From DATCHW01 sp963806045 (GTDB lineage: Bacteria; Bacteroidota; Ignavibacteria; Tepidaquicellales; Tepidaquicellaceae): a DNA stretch of 64,000 bases. The stretch lies in NCBI GenBank assembly GCA_963806045.1, contig CAWDWP010000001.1, positions 186,001 to 250,000 of the forward strand. The letters run 5' to 3'. The notes under the pieces are model-generated. The model worked only from the letters and a program-made list of their open reading frames with translations, ran no database searches and was not told the DNA's origin. Every line of letters begins with the position of its first letter. The first letter of the stretch is position 1. Below, one piece after another: positions 1 through 8,821 of the stretch. The translations under genes and the position numbers were made by a program.

Positions 1-32
1 CAATGGTAATTCTTGATGTTTCTCAGTGCCTG

Positions 33-60
33 TCCGCCTGGGCGGGATATTTTTCTTGTT
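33..60 (+). terminator. possible rho-independent terminator of an upstream gene
   Basis: A short GC-rich stem (33-37 pairing with 42-46, tetraloop CTGG) is followed by a strongly T-rich run. It lies upstream of the iorA start and could end a plus-strand gene outside the window. The stem is only about 5 bp, so the call is weak. Confidence 0.35.
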
Positions 61-107
61 TTTTTTCTTAATAGTAATTAAAATTCAGAAGAATTAATTT
101 ATTATAT

Positions 108-585
108 ATGAAAAAAATTATAAAATTTACACTTAACGGAAAACCGGTAACTCTCGATATTGAAAGCAGTCGCAAACTAATCTGGGTATTGCGTGTTGAC
201 CTCGGTCTTGACAGGAACAAAATATGGATGCGGTGAAAGTTATTGCGGTGCTTGTACGGTTATCGTAAATAATAATCCGGAGCGGTCCTGTCAAATGACA
301 ATTCAGGATGTTCAGGATAAAGATGTTATCACGATTGAGGGTCTTTCAACAGGTGAAGGACTTCATCCTCTTCAAAAAGCTTTCATTGAACACGACGCAC
401 TTCAATGCGGATATTGCACACCCGGAATGATAATGAATGCTTACTCGCTTCTGAAGAAAAATCCAAAGCCATCAATACAAGAAATCAAAACGGGGATGGA
501 AGATAATTTATGCCGTTGCGGAGCACATAAGCGCATTATTGACGCTATACAAGCTGCAGCAATGGAAACGAAAGGAGTAAATTAA
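108..585 (+). pseudogene. iorA: (2Fe-2S)-binding small subunit, isoquinoline 1-oxidoreductase alpha-like, frameshifted
   Basis: This is the small iron-sulfur subunit of a xanthine-dehydrogenase/isoquinoline-oxidoreductase type molybdenum hydroxylase, passing electrons from the Mo site on the large subunit. The ATG at 108 opens a typical N-terminus (MKKIIKFTLNGKPVTLDIE), but that frame runs into a stop about 45 codons in. The rest (ferredoxin cysteines in GCGESYCGACTV, then CGYCTPG and NLCRCG of the second cluster) is in the +1 frame and open from 193. The break lies at about 208-214, where one extra base in the stretch for LGLTGTKYG accounts for it. Without it the product is 158 aa, the usual family length. 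It sits directly before iorB (1 nt gap). Either a sequence error or a recent inactivation is possible; all cluster cysteines are intact, which favours error or very recent loss. Confidence 0.85.
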
Positions 586-586
586 T

Positions 587-2020
587 ATGAAAAAGGAATA
601 TAACATATATGATGAAATTACAGAAGAAAAAAATGAATATAAAATAAGCAGGCGTTCTTTTATTAAAATGACAGGCGGAGGGATTTTATTATACTTCACT
701 TTAGGAAATTTATCTTTGTTTGACCGGGAAGAAAATGTACTGGCACAGCAAATGCCGTCTGACTTTAATGCATATCTAAAAATCGGCACAGATGGCCGGG
801 TTACACTGTTTACCGGTAAGATTGAAATGGGTCAGGGAGTTGTAACATCGCTTGCCCAAATGCTTGCCGACGAACTTGATGTTTCACTTGAGAACGTTGA
901 TATGGTAATGGGAGATACGGATTTATGCCCGTGGGATATGGGTACCTTTGGTTCAATGTCTACTCCTGTCTTTGGTGCTGAACTCCGAAAAGCAGGTGCG
1001 AAGGCAAGAAAGGTTCTTCTTGAAATGGGAGCTGAATATTTAAAAACTCCTGTTGAAAATCTTGAAATTAATAATGGAGTTATATTCAGCAAAAAAGATA
1101 AAAACTTAAAAATATCTTATGCAGAACTTGCAAAAGGAAATAAGATTGACAGACAAGCACCTGAGGAAATAGAAATAAAGAAACCTTCCGAACTCAACAT
1201 AATAAACAAAAGTTATAACAGGAGAGACGCATTTCAAAAAGTAACCGGAAAAGCAAAATACACAGCAGACATTCAATTACCCGGAATGCTTTATGCAAAA
1301 ATACTTCGTCCCCCTGCACATAATGCGAAACTCTTAGAAGTAGATATATCAGGGGCAATGCAGGTGGAAGGTGTTCAGGTAATTAAAGAGCCGGACTTGA
1401 TTGCGGTTTTGCATAAGTATCCTGATGTTGCAGAAATTGCTCTGTCGAAGATAAAAGCAAGTTATGATAAACCCGAAATAGTAGTGGATGATAAAACAAT
1501 TTTTGAACATCTTCTTAAAGTTGCACCCGAAGGAAAAATTGTTGCAAATGATGGAGATATTAATACCGGAAAGCAAAATTCGAAAACGCTATTCGATGAA
1601 ACATATTATAATGATTATGTTGCTCACTCGCCAATGGAACCGCATACGGCTGTAGCAAGTATTGAAAATGATAAAGCAACCGTCTGGGCATCGACCCAGA
1701 CTCCTTTCAGGGCTAAAGATGAAGTTGCAAAAGCACTCGATTTTAAACCGGAAAATGTTCGTATTATTACACCATTTGTAGGCGGTGGATTCGGCGGAAA
1801 ATCCAGAAACCTTCAGGTTGTTGAAGCTGCCCGTCTTGCAAAGCTTAGCGGAAAACCGGTACAGGTGGCATGGACCCGAAAAGAAGAATTTTTTTATGAT
1901 TCTTTCAGACCTGCTGCAATTATTAAAATTCATTCAGGAATATCAGAAGAAGGTAAAATTAATTTTTGGGATTATAATGTTTATTATGCAGGCGAAAGAG
2001 GTGTCAAAGCATTTTTATAA
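587..2020 (+). CDS. iorB: isoquinoline 1-oxidoreductase beta-like molybdopterin subunit, N-terminal part (frameshifted gene 587-2744)
   Basis: This is the N-terminal two thirds of the large Mo-cofactor subunit of an aldehyde-oxidase/xanthine-dehydrogenase superfamily enzyme of the periplasmic IorB type. A twin-arginine-like signal (SRRSFIKMTGGG, residues about 21-32) predicts export of the folded cofactor enzyme. Family blocks visible are GKIEMGQGV, HSPMEPHTAVA, TQTPFRAKDEV and the VGGGFGGKS cofactor loop. The frame ends prematurely in GERGVKAFL; the continuation (SKHFYNIPNHQT) is in the next frame. Removing one base near 2000 restores a 718-residue protein, the normal IorB size. The substrate cannot be told from sequence; IorAB-type proteins oxidise N-heterocycles or aldehydes. 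Confidence 0.85.
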   Translation: MKKEYNIYDEITEEKNEYKISRRSFIKMTGGGILLYFTLGNLSLFDREENVLAQQMPSDFNAYLKIGTDGRVTLFTGKIEMGQGVVTSLAQMLADELDVSLENVDMVMGDTDLCPWDMGTFGSMSTPVFGAELRKAGAKARKVLLEMGAEYLKTPVENLEINNGVIFSKKDKNLKISYAELAKGNKIDRQAPEEIEIKKPSELNIINKSYNRRDAFQKVTGKAKYTADIQLPGMLYAKILRPPAHNAKLLEVDISGAMQVEGVQVIKEPDLIAVLHKYPDVAEIALSKIKASYDKPEIVVDDKTIFEHLLKVAPEGKIVANDGDINTGKQNSKTLFDETYYNDYVAHSPMEPHTAVASIENDKATVWASTQTPFRAKDEVAKALDFKPENVRIITPFVGGGFGGKSRNLQVVEAARLAKLSGKPVQVAWTRKEEFFYDSFRPAAIIKIHSGISEEGKINFWDYNVYYAGERGVKAFL

Positions 2021-2744
2021 TATACCAAATCATCAGACTGTTGCATACAGTTCCAGCTGGGCAGGTGTTGCAGGCTCACATCCTTTTGCAACAGGAGCCT
2101 GGCGTGCACCCGGAGCTAATTCCAATACATTTGCAAGGGAATCTCATATAGACATTATGGCATCAAAAGCAGGTATTGACCCGCTGGAATTCAGATTGCA
2201 AAATCTGACTGATGAAAGAATGATAAGGGTTCTGAAAACTGCTGCCGCTGAATTCGGATGGACACCTATGAAAGCTCCGGGCGGCAGAGGTTATGGAATA
2301 TCCTGTGCAATAGAAGTGGGAACGTATGTTGCTGCTATCGCGGAAGTTGAAGTAGATAAATTAACAGGAAAAGTAAAAGTTAAGCGCGTAGTTTGCGCTC
2401 AGGATATGGGACTTGTAATTAATCCTGAAGGAGCAACTATCCAGATGGAAGGATGTATTACGATGGGACTTGGCTATGCACTTACCGAAGGAATACATTT
2501 TAAAGGTGAAGAAGTTCTGGATCTTAATTATGATACTTACAACATTCCACGATTTTCCTGGTTGCCTGAAATTAAAACAATACTAATAGATAATAAAGAA
2601 TCGGATGCGTTGGGCGGCGGTGAGCCTGCAATTGTAAATATGGGTGCCTTAATTGCCAATGCAATATTTGACGCGTCAGGAATCAGAATGTTCCAGCTTC
2701 CTATGACTCCTGAAAGAATAAAGGAGGCTATTAAAAAAGATTGA
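2001..2744 (+). CDS. iorB: isoquinoline 1-oxidoreductase beta-like subunit, C-terminal part
   Basis: This is the C-terminal third of the broken iorB gene. The frame is open from 1785, but the homologous reading only begins at about 2001 (SKHFYNIPNH); the earlier part is out-of-frame overlap with the N-terminal fragment. It carries the Mo-binding blocks GAWRAPGANSN, CAIEVGTYVAA and VINPEGATIQMEGC, and the active-site glutamate loop GGGEPAIVNMGALIANAI. All the motifs expected of a functional C-terminus are present, so apart from the one-base break the enzyme looks undecayed. It ends about 20 nt before a bidirectional hairpin terminator shared with the convergent gene at 2819-5098. Confidence 0.8.
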   Translation: MSKHFYNIPNHQTVAYSSSWAGVAGSHPFATGAWRAPGANSNTFARESHIDIMASKAGIDPLEFRLQNLTDERMIRVLKTAAAEFGWTPMKAPGGRGYGISCAIEVGTYVAAIAEVEVDKLTGKVKVKRVVCAQDMGLVINPEGATIQMEGCITMGLGYALTEGIHFKGEEVLDLNYDTYNIPRFSWLPEIKTILIDNKESDALGGGEPAIVNMGALIANAIFDASGIRMFQLPMTPERIKEAIKKD

Positions 2745-2764
2745 ATGCTTAAACTGAAATAAAA

Positions 2765-2795
2765 AAGCCCTTCGATTTTTTCAACCGAAGGGCTT
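2765..2795. terminator. bidirectional hairpin terminator between convergent genes
   Basis: A perfect 10-bp inverted repeat (2765-2774 with 2786-2795) has an 11-nt T-rich loop and A/T-rich flanks on both sides. It lies between the ends of the plus-strand iorB and the minus-strand gene at 2819-5098, as expected of a shared terminator. Confidence 0.75.
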
Positions 2796-2818
2796 AATAA
2801 ATAAAATTCAATTACAAT

Positions 2819-5098
2819 TTATTTAATCAGCATCATACGTTTTACATCACTGAAACTGCCCGCCGTTACTTTGTAGAAATAAACACCGCTTGATAATTCT
2901 GCTGCATTAAAATCAACGATATAATTTCCCGGAGTTTTGACTTCATTAACGAGAGTTCTAATTTCTCTTCCGAGTACATCGTATATTTTTAATGTAACAA
3001 ATCCTTGTTTTGGTATAGCAAAATTAATCTTCGTTGAAGGATTGAAAGGGTTCGGATAATTTTGAGATAACGAATATACCAAAGGTATATTGCTGCCATT
3101 ATTTTCAATTCCAACTATTGAAGAGAATTGGAATCTCGTATTAGCCCTTCCAACTGGTCCCGTTGTTAATGTCCAGGCTGTATAATCACAGCCGCCCTGT
3201 GGATCAGTTAAATCGTTATATCTGCCGAAATACATTCCCGGTGCATCAGTGCAATTTACTGTTGAATAAGATGTATAGGTCGTATTATTATAACAAATAT
3301 CAACAATCAGATTACCACCGGTATAATTGAATGGAGTTGTAAGTGTAATCATTTGCCATCCGGTTCCTCCGGGGGCATATGAAGATGGGTTATATGCCAC
3401 CGTAAAACCACCGGATTCAAATGCCGATAATGTCGTTATCGTAGTATTCTTGAATGAAACTTTAAAATCAGTCATAACAGGTCCACCTACTGTCAGAACA
3501 TCAAAACCAATACTTGTAATGGATGTTGGAGAAACAACCCCTGCTAATTCGGATGCAAGATATAAATATTGAGTTCTTCCATCTTTCCAGAAAGTTGTAA
3601 ACGGGAAATTACTTGAAGTCGTTCCGTTTCCAATAGTAATAGTTATTGCACGTTTGAACGTAATATTAAACGTTGAAGTTGAAGCTAACGAATCTGTTCC
3701 GCTGTAAGCATACACTCTCCATTGTCCAACAGTTGAATCTCCCATACCAACTCCCAAAGAGGCAAGTATTATATCAAGTTCTCCTTTTGTTCTTGTAAGT
3801 AATGAATCGAGACCGGAATTATTTGAAGGTAGTACAATCTTTACATTTGAAGGGGTGTTGAAGTTAGGAGACGCATATTTCCATTTATATGTTACTCCCA
3901 CTCCGGATTTTGACCAATTAGAAATTACAGGTGTGATATCACCTCCCTGGCTGGTAATGGTTGTATTTGTCGGAGGGGAAATCAAGTTAAAAGCAGTAAG
4001 TGCCGGTTTTTGCCTTTTGAGAGTAATTGACCTTGGACCATTCGTAGATTTGAGAGAATCCGGTCCGGTTGCTGAGGGAGCTTTAAATGCCCAGACATCC
4101 CATTGACCGATTGTTGAATCTCCCTGGTTCAAGCCTATTCCTGCTAATATTACATCTAATGCCCCTAAAGTAGAACTGACGGAGTTCGTTCCAACAGGTA
4201 TAGTTAATGTTCTCGTTGGTCCTGATGTACTTACATATTTCCATTTATAAGTCGCACCTGTAGCAGAGGTATCCCAGGTAATTGAAACAGGTGTCGTACT
4301 TCCGGGTAATGTTGAAATTGTTACGCCGGCAGCGGGAGTTTGCAAATTAAACGCATTAAGAGGATAAGCAGCCGAACTGATAACTCTAATATAGTCAACT
4401 CCGATAGTACTGCTATTTGCTCCGTTTGGACCTCCATCAACAACACAATAACGAATTGCAAATCTGCCATTCACACCACCTACAGGAGCTCTGAAGCCAT
4501 TTTCAGCCCACGGAATTATTAAACTTGGTGAGTAACTAGTTAATCTGAATCTGCCAAGCTCTACCCAGCTTGCAGCTGTAGGTGTTGAATCTCCTACCGA
4601 TGAATACATCACTCTTATAGAATCAGGATATGCAGTACTATTGTATGAACCCGAATAAAAGAATAGTGAATCACCGGTACTGACATTCAATTTCGGAAAT
4701 ACTAACCAATTGTCAATATTACCGGCAACAATGGAATTATAGTCAGATTGAACAAATCCTGTAGGGGGACCGTTATATGCAGGAAAGCCTATAGAAGCTT
4801 GATCTCCCTGATACCATGTTGCAGTAGTTCCCGGAGGAGGAGTCCCGTTGAAATACGCCAGATAATGTCTTGCTGCGAGTCCGGCAAGTGTGTTATCACC
4901 GTTAAGGCTATCAACATATTTCAGAATTGCATTTGGTGAATGGTATTCAATGAACGGTGTAAAATTGTATTTCACCAATTTTGGATCCGTATTTTGTTTT
5001 CCCTTTACGGGGTCATTTCCATCGGATTTTATAAAACCCGCAAATAAAACAACGGTAACCAAAATAAAAATTGAAAAAAGTAAAAATTTTTTAGACAT
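2819..5098 (-). CDS. secreted protein with type IX sorting domain
   Basis: A 759-residue exported protein with an N-terminal signal peptide (hydrophobic stretch FLLFSIFILVTVVLFAGF). The middle contains an N-terminal beta-sandwich-like region, then two related modules that begin AFNLQTPAAG and AFNLISPPTN and include a KWKYxS motif, so it has an internal repeat of about 110 residues. The last 75 residues are a type A type IX sorting domain: LSQNYPNPFNPST, then VLGREIRTLVNE, SSGVYFYKV and MMLIK. It is therefore likely to cross the outer membrane by the type IX system and be attached to the surface or released. No catalytic motif is recognised. It is transcribed towards the terminator at 2765-2795 and is not obviously in an operon with the next minus-strand gene (about 200 bp gap). 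Confidence 0.85.
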   Translation of the reverse strand: MSKKFLLFSIFILVTVVLFAGFIKSDGNDPVKGKQNTDPKLVKYNFTPFIEYHSPNAILKYVDSLNGDNTLAGLAARHYLAYFNGTPPPGTTATWYQGDQASIGFPAYNGPPTGFVQSDYNSIVAGNIDNWLVFPKLNVSTGDSLFFYSGSYNSTAYPDSIRVMYSSVGDSTPTAASWVELGRFRLTSYSPSLIIPWAENGFRAPVGGVNGRFAIRYCVVDGGPNGANSSTIGVDYIRVISSAAYPLNAFNLQTPAAGVTISTLPGSTTPVSITWDTSATGATYKWKYVSTSGPTRTLTIPVGTNSVSSTLGALDVILAGIGLNQGDSTIGQWDVWAFKAPSATGPDSLKSTNGPRSITLKRQKPALTAFNLISPPTNTTITSQGGDITPVISNWSKSGVGVTYKWKYASPNFNTPSNVKIVLPSNNSGLDSLLTRTKGELDIILASLGVGMGDSTVGQWRVYAYSGTDSLASTSTFNITFKRAITITIGNGTTSSNFPFTTFWKDGRTQYLYLASELAGVVSPTSITSIGFDVLTVGGPVMTDFKVSFKNTTITTLSAFESGGFTVAYNPSSYAPGGTGWQMITLTTPFNYTGGNLIVDICYNNTTYTSYSTVNCTDAPGMYFGRYNDLTDPQGGCDYTAWTLTTGPVGRANTRFQFSSIVGIENNGSNIPLVYSLSQNYPNPFNPSTKINFAIPKQGFVTLKIYDVLGREIRTLVNEVKTPGNYIVDFNAAELSSGVYFYKVTAGSFSDVKRMMLIK

Positions 5099-5295
5099 AA
5101 CTTTTGTTCTCCTTTTGATTTTAAGAATTGTAAACTAACAAATACTTTTATAAAGCAATTTTCACCAAAAAAAGTTTAATCTCGTAATTATTAGAATAAT
5201 AAAATCTAAATATTTTTATTTCAGTTGTCAAGGGAATATAAAAAAACCATCCGATTTTCTCGGCAAAAAGGCTTAAAATAAGTTCAAATTACAGG

Positions 5296-8271
5296 CTATT
5301 TAATAAGCATCAACTTCTTAACATCAGTAAATTCTTTGGTTTCCATTCGGTAAAAATAAATTCCGCTTGCTAGATTAGAACCGTCAAATTCATTAGTGTA
5401 ATAACCTGCTTCTATAATTTCATTTACTAAATTCGTTACTTCCTGACCAAGCTGATTGTATATCTTTAGCGTTACTTTTCCATTTATCGGTATTTCATAA
5501 TCAATCTTTGTTTTTGGATTAAATGGATTCGGATAGTTCTGTGAAAGACTGAATCTCTTTGGAATCCCAACAGTGACCTCTCCTATTAAATTATGATATT
5601 TTATGTTTCCATTGAAATCAATTTGTTTTAACCGGTAATTATATTTTCCAGAGTTTAATTTCGAATCGGTGAATGAATAATTTGAATTTTGATTTGAATT
5701 TCCTTTTCCTTCAACGAATCCAACCTTCTGCCACATTGAGGTTCCTTTGACTTTTCTTTCTATATCGAACCCTTTGTTGTTTATTTCACTTTCAGTCTCC
5801 CAATTTAAATAAACTGTATTTTTTTCAACTGAGGATGTAAAAAAAGTGAGTTCTACAGGTAAAGCTATCTCTATAGTGGTCTCCCATAAACCCCTGCCGA
5901 ATGTACCCGCTCTGAGTTTATCTACTGTTGCGTTATTGTCATAATAAATATCCAGTTCCGATACAACTACCCCCGGTAAGCCATTACTGTATAATGCCCA
6001 GCTATTTGTTCCGTCTTTTACGTAAACACCAACATCCATTCCGGCAAATAAAACATTTCTGTCTGTTGCATGTTTGTTTTGCACAATACACATTGTAGGA
6101 AGATTAGGCAGACCCGTAGAAATATTTGTCCAGGTTGTTCCGCCGTTTGTGGATTCAAAAACTTTGGAACCTGAAGTAAATCCGCCGCACGTAAACCATA
6201 AAGTATTCGGGTCAGTATTTTTAACTGCGATGTATGTAATATAGTCTGTTATTGCAGGAAGTGTTACAGATGTCCAGTTCGTTGCACCCCCATCAGTCGT
6301 TTTCCACATTGCAGTTTGGTCTGCTGTGTAAAGTACATTTGAATTCGACGGTGCAATTGCAAGCGAACGCAATTTATTACTTGCACTTAATAGCTGCGAA
6401 GCGCTGGTCCAGGTGTTTCCCCTGTTAGCAGTTTTCCATACCTTATCATATCCCGCATACAGCGTAGAACTGCTGTTTGGGTCTATAATATAAGGTGTAA
6501 CCCATGAACCCGTGGGCTGTCCTCCGGGAATATTTGCTGAAATAGTTACAGGAAAAGATGCTCCGTAATTTATACTCCGGTAAATTGTTCCGGTTACATA
6601 TGTGGCATACATATATTGTGTAGTTGAATAATCTACTATGCATTCCATACCGTCTCCGCCTGTTACATCGGACCAGGAACCATTAAATAATTTCGAGCCG
6701 TTATCCTGTAATCCGGTTATTACAGTTGTCGAACTTGTTTGAGATACTCCAATTCTGTAAATCTGACTGATAACCAAACCGTTCGATAAATCCGTCCAGC
6801 TCGTTCCGCCGTTCACTGTTTTATAAATTCCACCGTCATTTCCTTCAAAAAGAGTTGTGTTATTTTGATATGCCAGAGCGTGTTTATCTGCATGTACTTC
6901 AGGTACACCTGATAAGTTGTACGGGAATCCCGATGTCCAATTGGTATTTGCAATGAATGTTGTTCCTCCATTCGTTGATTTCCAGGTTGTTACTCCTCCG
7001 ATAAAAACAGTATTAGCATCATCAGGTTTTACGGCTATGCACCAGTCATAAAAGCCCTGTCCACCGGAGCCTCCTGAGCCATCAGTATAATATCCCAGCA
7101 TTCCTGCAGGTGAACCTGAATTCACAACCGAAAAATTTGCCCCGCTGTTTGTTGATTTATATACTCCACCCACACCGCCGCCACTATTAGCAGATAATAA
7201 ATATACTACTGCAGGATTATTTGGCGAAACTGCAATCTCACCACGATAACCCGGGGAAGCTACTGAATAAAACGACCAGGTTTCTCCGCCATCAGTTGAC
7301 CTGTTAATATATGTTTGACTATAAGGGAAGCTGGGAGCATACATTATATTGGGGTCTCCCGGCTTAAATTCCAAATCGTTCCATATATTTCCTGTTTTAG
7401 ATGTCCAGGTTGTTCCTCCGTTCGTTGTCTTATAAATTCCATCAGATGTCGCTGCAAATAATATTGAATTATTTGATGGGTGTATTACCAGCGAATAAAC
7501 TAATTTCTTTTGACTTGTTGTGTATGTTAGCCCGGTCGTATTCCATGTTGCACCGCCATCAATAGACTTCAATACACCGATGCTCGCATTATCTGCATTT
7601 TGCCCTCCACTGAGAGACCACATACTTCCGCCATCGCGGTCACCGGTTGCAATATATATTGTGTTCGATGTAGTGTAATCACTCGGTATCACAATAGCAC
7701 TTACACCTATCGTTGTAAGATTATTATTTAATATAGTCCAGTTCGTACCTCCGTTTATTGTTTTCCATATACCTCCCGAAGGACTACCTACCCAAAAAGT
7801 ATTTACATCTGTCGGATGAAACGCGATGCAGTTTATTCTTCCCAGTCCCGCATATCCTCCCCCAGATGTATTTGTTCCAAGGTTTGTCCAGCTTTCAGTA
7901 TAATCGGGTTCACCATTAAAATTATTCTGATTACTTTTATACTTTTCGTATTCATCAATTGAAGTTGTTTTCGGAAACTCTCCCGTAACCTGATTCACTC
8001 TTTGCTCCCAATAATATTCCCAGCGTTTATATATTTTCCAGTAGGGGACCTTGGTCTCTACCCCGTTTTCGGATTTAAATCCGTTATGAACGTTTTGCGA
8101 TTTCCAGTATTCGTTCATGGACTTTTTTATTTCAAAAAAATTGGATGAACTTTTTAGATTATAGGGATTTAAGTCTGTTTGTTTTATGATTTGTGCAAAC
8201 AAAGGAACACAAAAAACAAAAAAAGAAATAATAAAAACAGTTTTTTTAAGAAAATAACCCGTAATACTCAT
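5296..8271 (-). CDS. Asp-box (BNR/sortilin-like) repeat protein with type IX sorting domain
   Basis: A 991-residue secreted protein. A signal peptide (YFLKKTVFIISFFVFCVPLFAQ) precedes a long beta-propeller-like region with many Asp-box repeats of the form S/T-x-N/D-G-G-x-T/N-W (for example KTINGGTNW, SIDGGATWN, STDGGETWS). Such repeats are seen in sialidases, sortilin/VPS10 and many secreted bacterial proteins. A beta-sandwich of the kind common in this phylum follows (starting LPVELTFFTSS, with WETESEINNKGFDIER), and then the sorting domain (LSQNYPNPFNPKT to KKLMLIK). No sialidase RIP motif or catalytic residues were recognised, so a structural or binding role is as likely as an enzymatic one. 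Confidence 0.85.
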   Translation of the reverse strand: MSITGYFLKKTVFIISFFVFCVPLFAQIIKQTDLNPYNLKSSSNFFEIKKSMNEYWKSQNVHNGFKSENGVETKVPYWKIYKRWEYYWEQRVNQVTGEFPKTTSIDEYEKYKSNQNNFNGEPDYTESWTNLGTNTSGGGYAGLGRINCIAFHPTDVNTFWVGSPSGGIWKTINGGTNWTILNNNLTTIGVSAIVIPSDYTTSNTIYIATGDRDGGSMWSLSGGQNADNASIGVLKSIDGGATWNTTGLTYTTSQKKLVYSLVIHPSNNSILFAATSDGIYKTTNGGTTWTSKTGNIWNDLEFKPGDPNIMYAPSFPYSQTYINRSTDGGETWSFYSVASPGYRGEIAVSPNNPAVVYLLSANSGGGVGGVYKSTNSGANFSVVNSGSPAGMLGYYTDGSGGSGGQGFYDWCIAVKPDDANTVFIGGVTTWKSTNGGTTFIANTNWTSGFPYNLSGVPEVHADKHALAYQNNTTLFEGNDGGIYKTVNGGTSWTDLSNGLVISQIYRIGVSQTSSTTVITGLQDNGSKLFNGSWSDVTGGDGMECIVDYSTTQYMYATYVTGTIYRSINYGASFPVTISANIPGGQPTGSWVTPYIIDPNSSSTLYAGYDKVWKTANRGNTWTSASQLLSASNKLRSLAIAPSNSNVLYTADQTAMWKTTDGGATNWTSVTLPAITDYITYIAVKNTDPNTLWFTCGGFTSGSKVFESTNGGTTWTNISTGLPNLPTMCIVQNKHATDRNVLFAGMDVGVYVKDGTNSWALYSNGLPGVVVSELDIYYDNNATVDKLRAGTFGRGLWETTIEIALPVELTFFTSSVEKNTVYLNWETESEINNKGFDIERKVKGTSMWQKVGFVEGKGNSNQNSNYSFTDSKLNSGKYNYRLKQIDFNGNIKYHNLIGEVTVGIPKRFSLSQNYPNPFNPKTKIDYEIPINGKVTLKIYNQLGQEVTNLVNEIIEAGYYTNEFDGSNLASGIYFYRMETKEFTDVKKLMLIK

Positions 8272-8451
8272 TGTAATGTGGAATTTGATTAAATGTTATT
8301 CAATATAATTTAAATAAAAATTAATTATAATTAATAAATAGCGGAATAATATTTTTCGTTTTACAATCCCGATAAAAACATTGAGATTGACCTCCAAGAA
8401 GTGCCGCATTTTAGCAGAAATAATTAATACTTAAAATCAATTATTGTTCAA

Positions 8452-8793
8452 CTATATTGCATCATTTCCTCTTTCATTAGATCTTATTTTTACTACTTCT
8501 TCAACGTTTAATACGAATATTTTTCCATCACCCGGGTTTCCGGTATGGGAAGTTTTCTGTATTACATCAACAATTTTACTTACAGTATCATCATGAACCA
8601 CCATTTCAATTTTTGTTTTATGTATGAAATCGAAAATATCATCAGATTTTTTATCTTTTTCGCTAAGTCCTCGGCTTTTTCCAAATCCTTTTATTTCTGA
8701 AATAGTCACTCCGGGTAAACCTTCGATTTTCGATAATTCCGATATAACTTCGTTTAATTTAAAAGGACGTATTATTGCTTTTATTTCTTTCAT
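8452..8793 (-). CDS. PII-family signalling protein linked to metal efflux (PII-NG-like)
   Basis: A 113-residue PII-superfamily protein. It keeps the PII start (MKEIKAIIRPFKL), the nucleotide-binding B-loop TGNPGDGKIFV and the C-loop K/R-basic motif KIRSNERG. The T-loop region (GFGKSRGLSEKDKKSDD) is altered and lacks the canonical tyrosine used for uridylylation. It is the last gene of the metal-efflux operon, 28 nt behind the RND pump. PII-like proteins beside CusA/CzcA-type pumps and lacking nitrogen-gene neighbours form a known subgroup (often called PII-NG); a role in sensing nucleotide or metal state and tuning the pump is inference. It is probably not a nitrogen regulator, since no amtB or glnA is near. 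Confidence 0.85.
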   Translation of the reverse strand: MKEIKAIIRPFKLNEVISELSKIEGLPGVTISEIKGFGKSRGLSEKDKKSDDIFDFIHKTKIEMVVHDDTVSKIVDVIQKTSHTGNPGDGKIFVLNVEEVVKIRSNERGNDAI

Positions 8794-8821
8794 ATTAATA
8801 TTTGAAGTTTAAAATTTTAAA

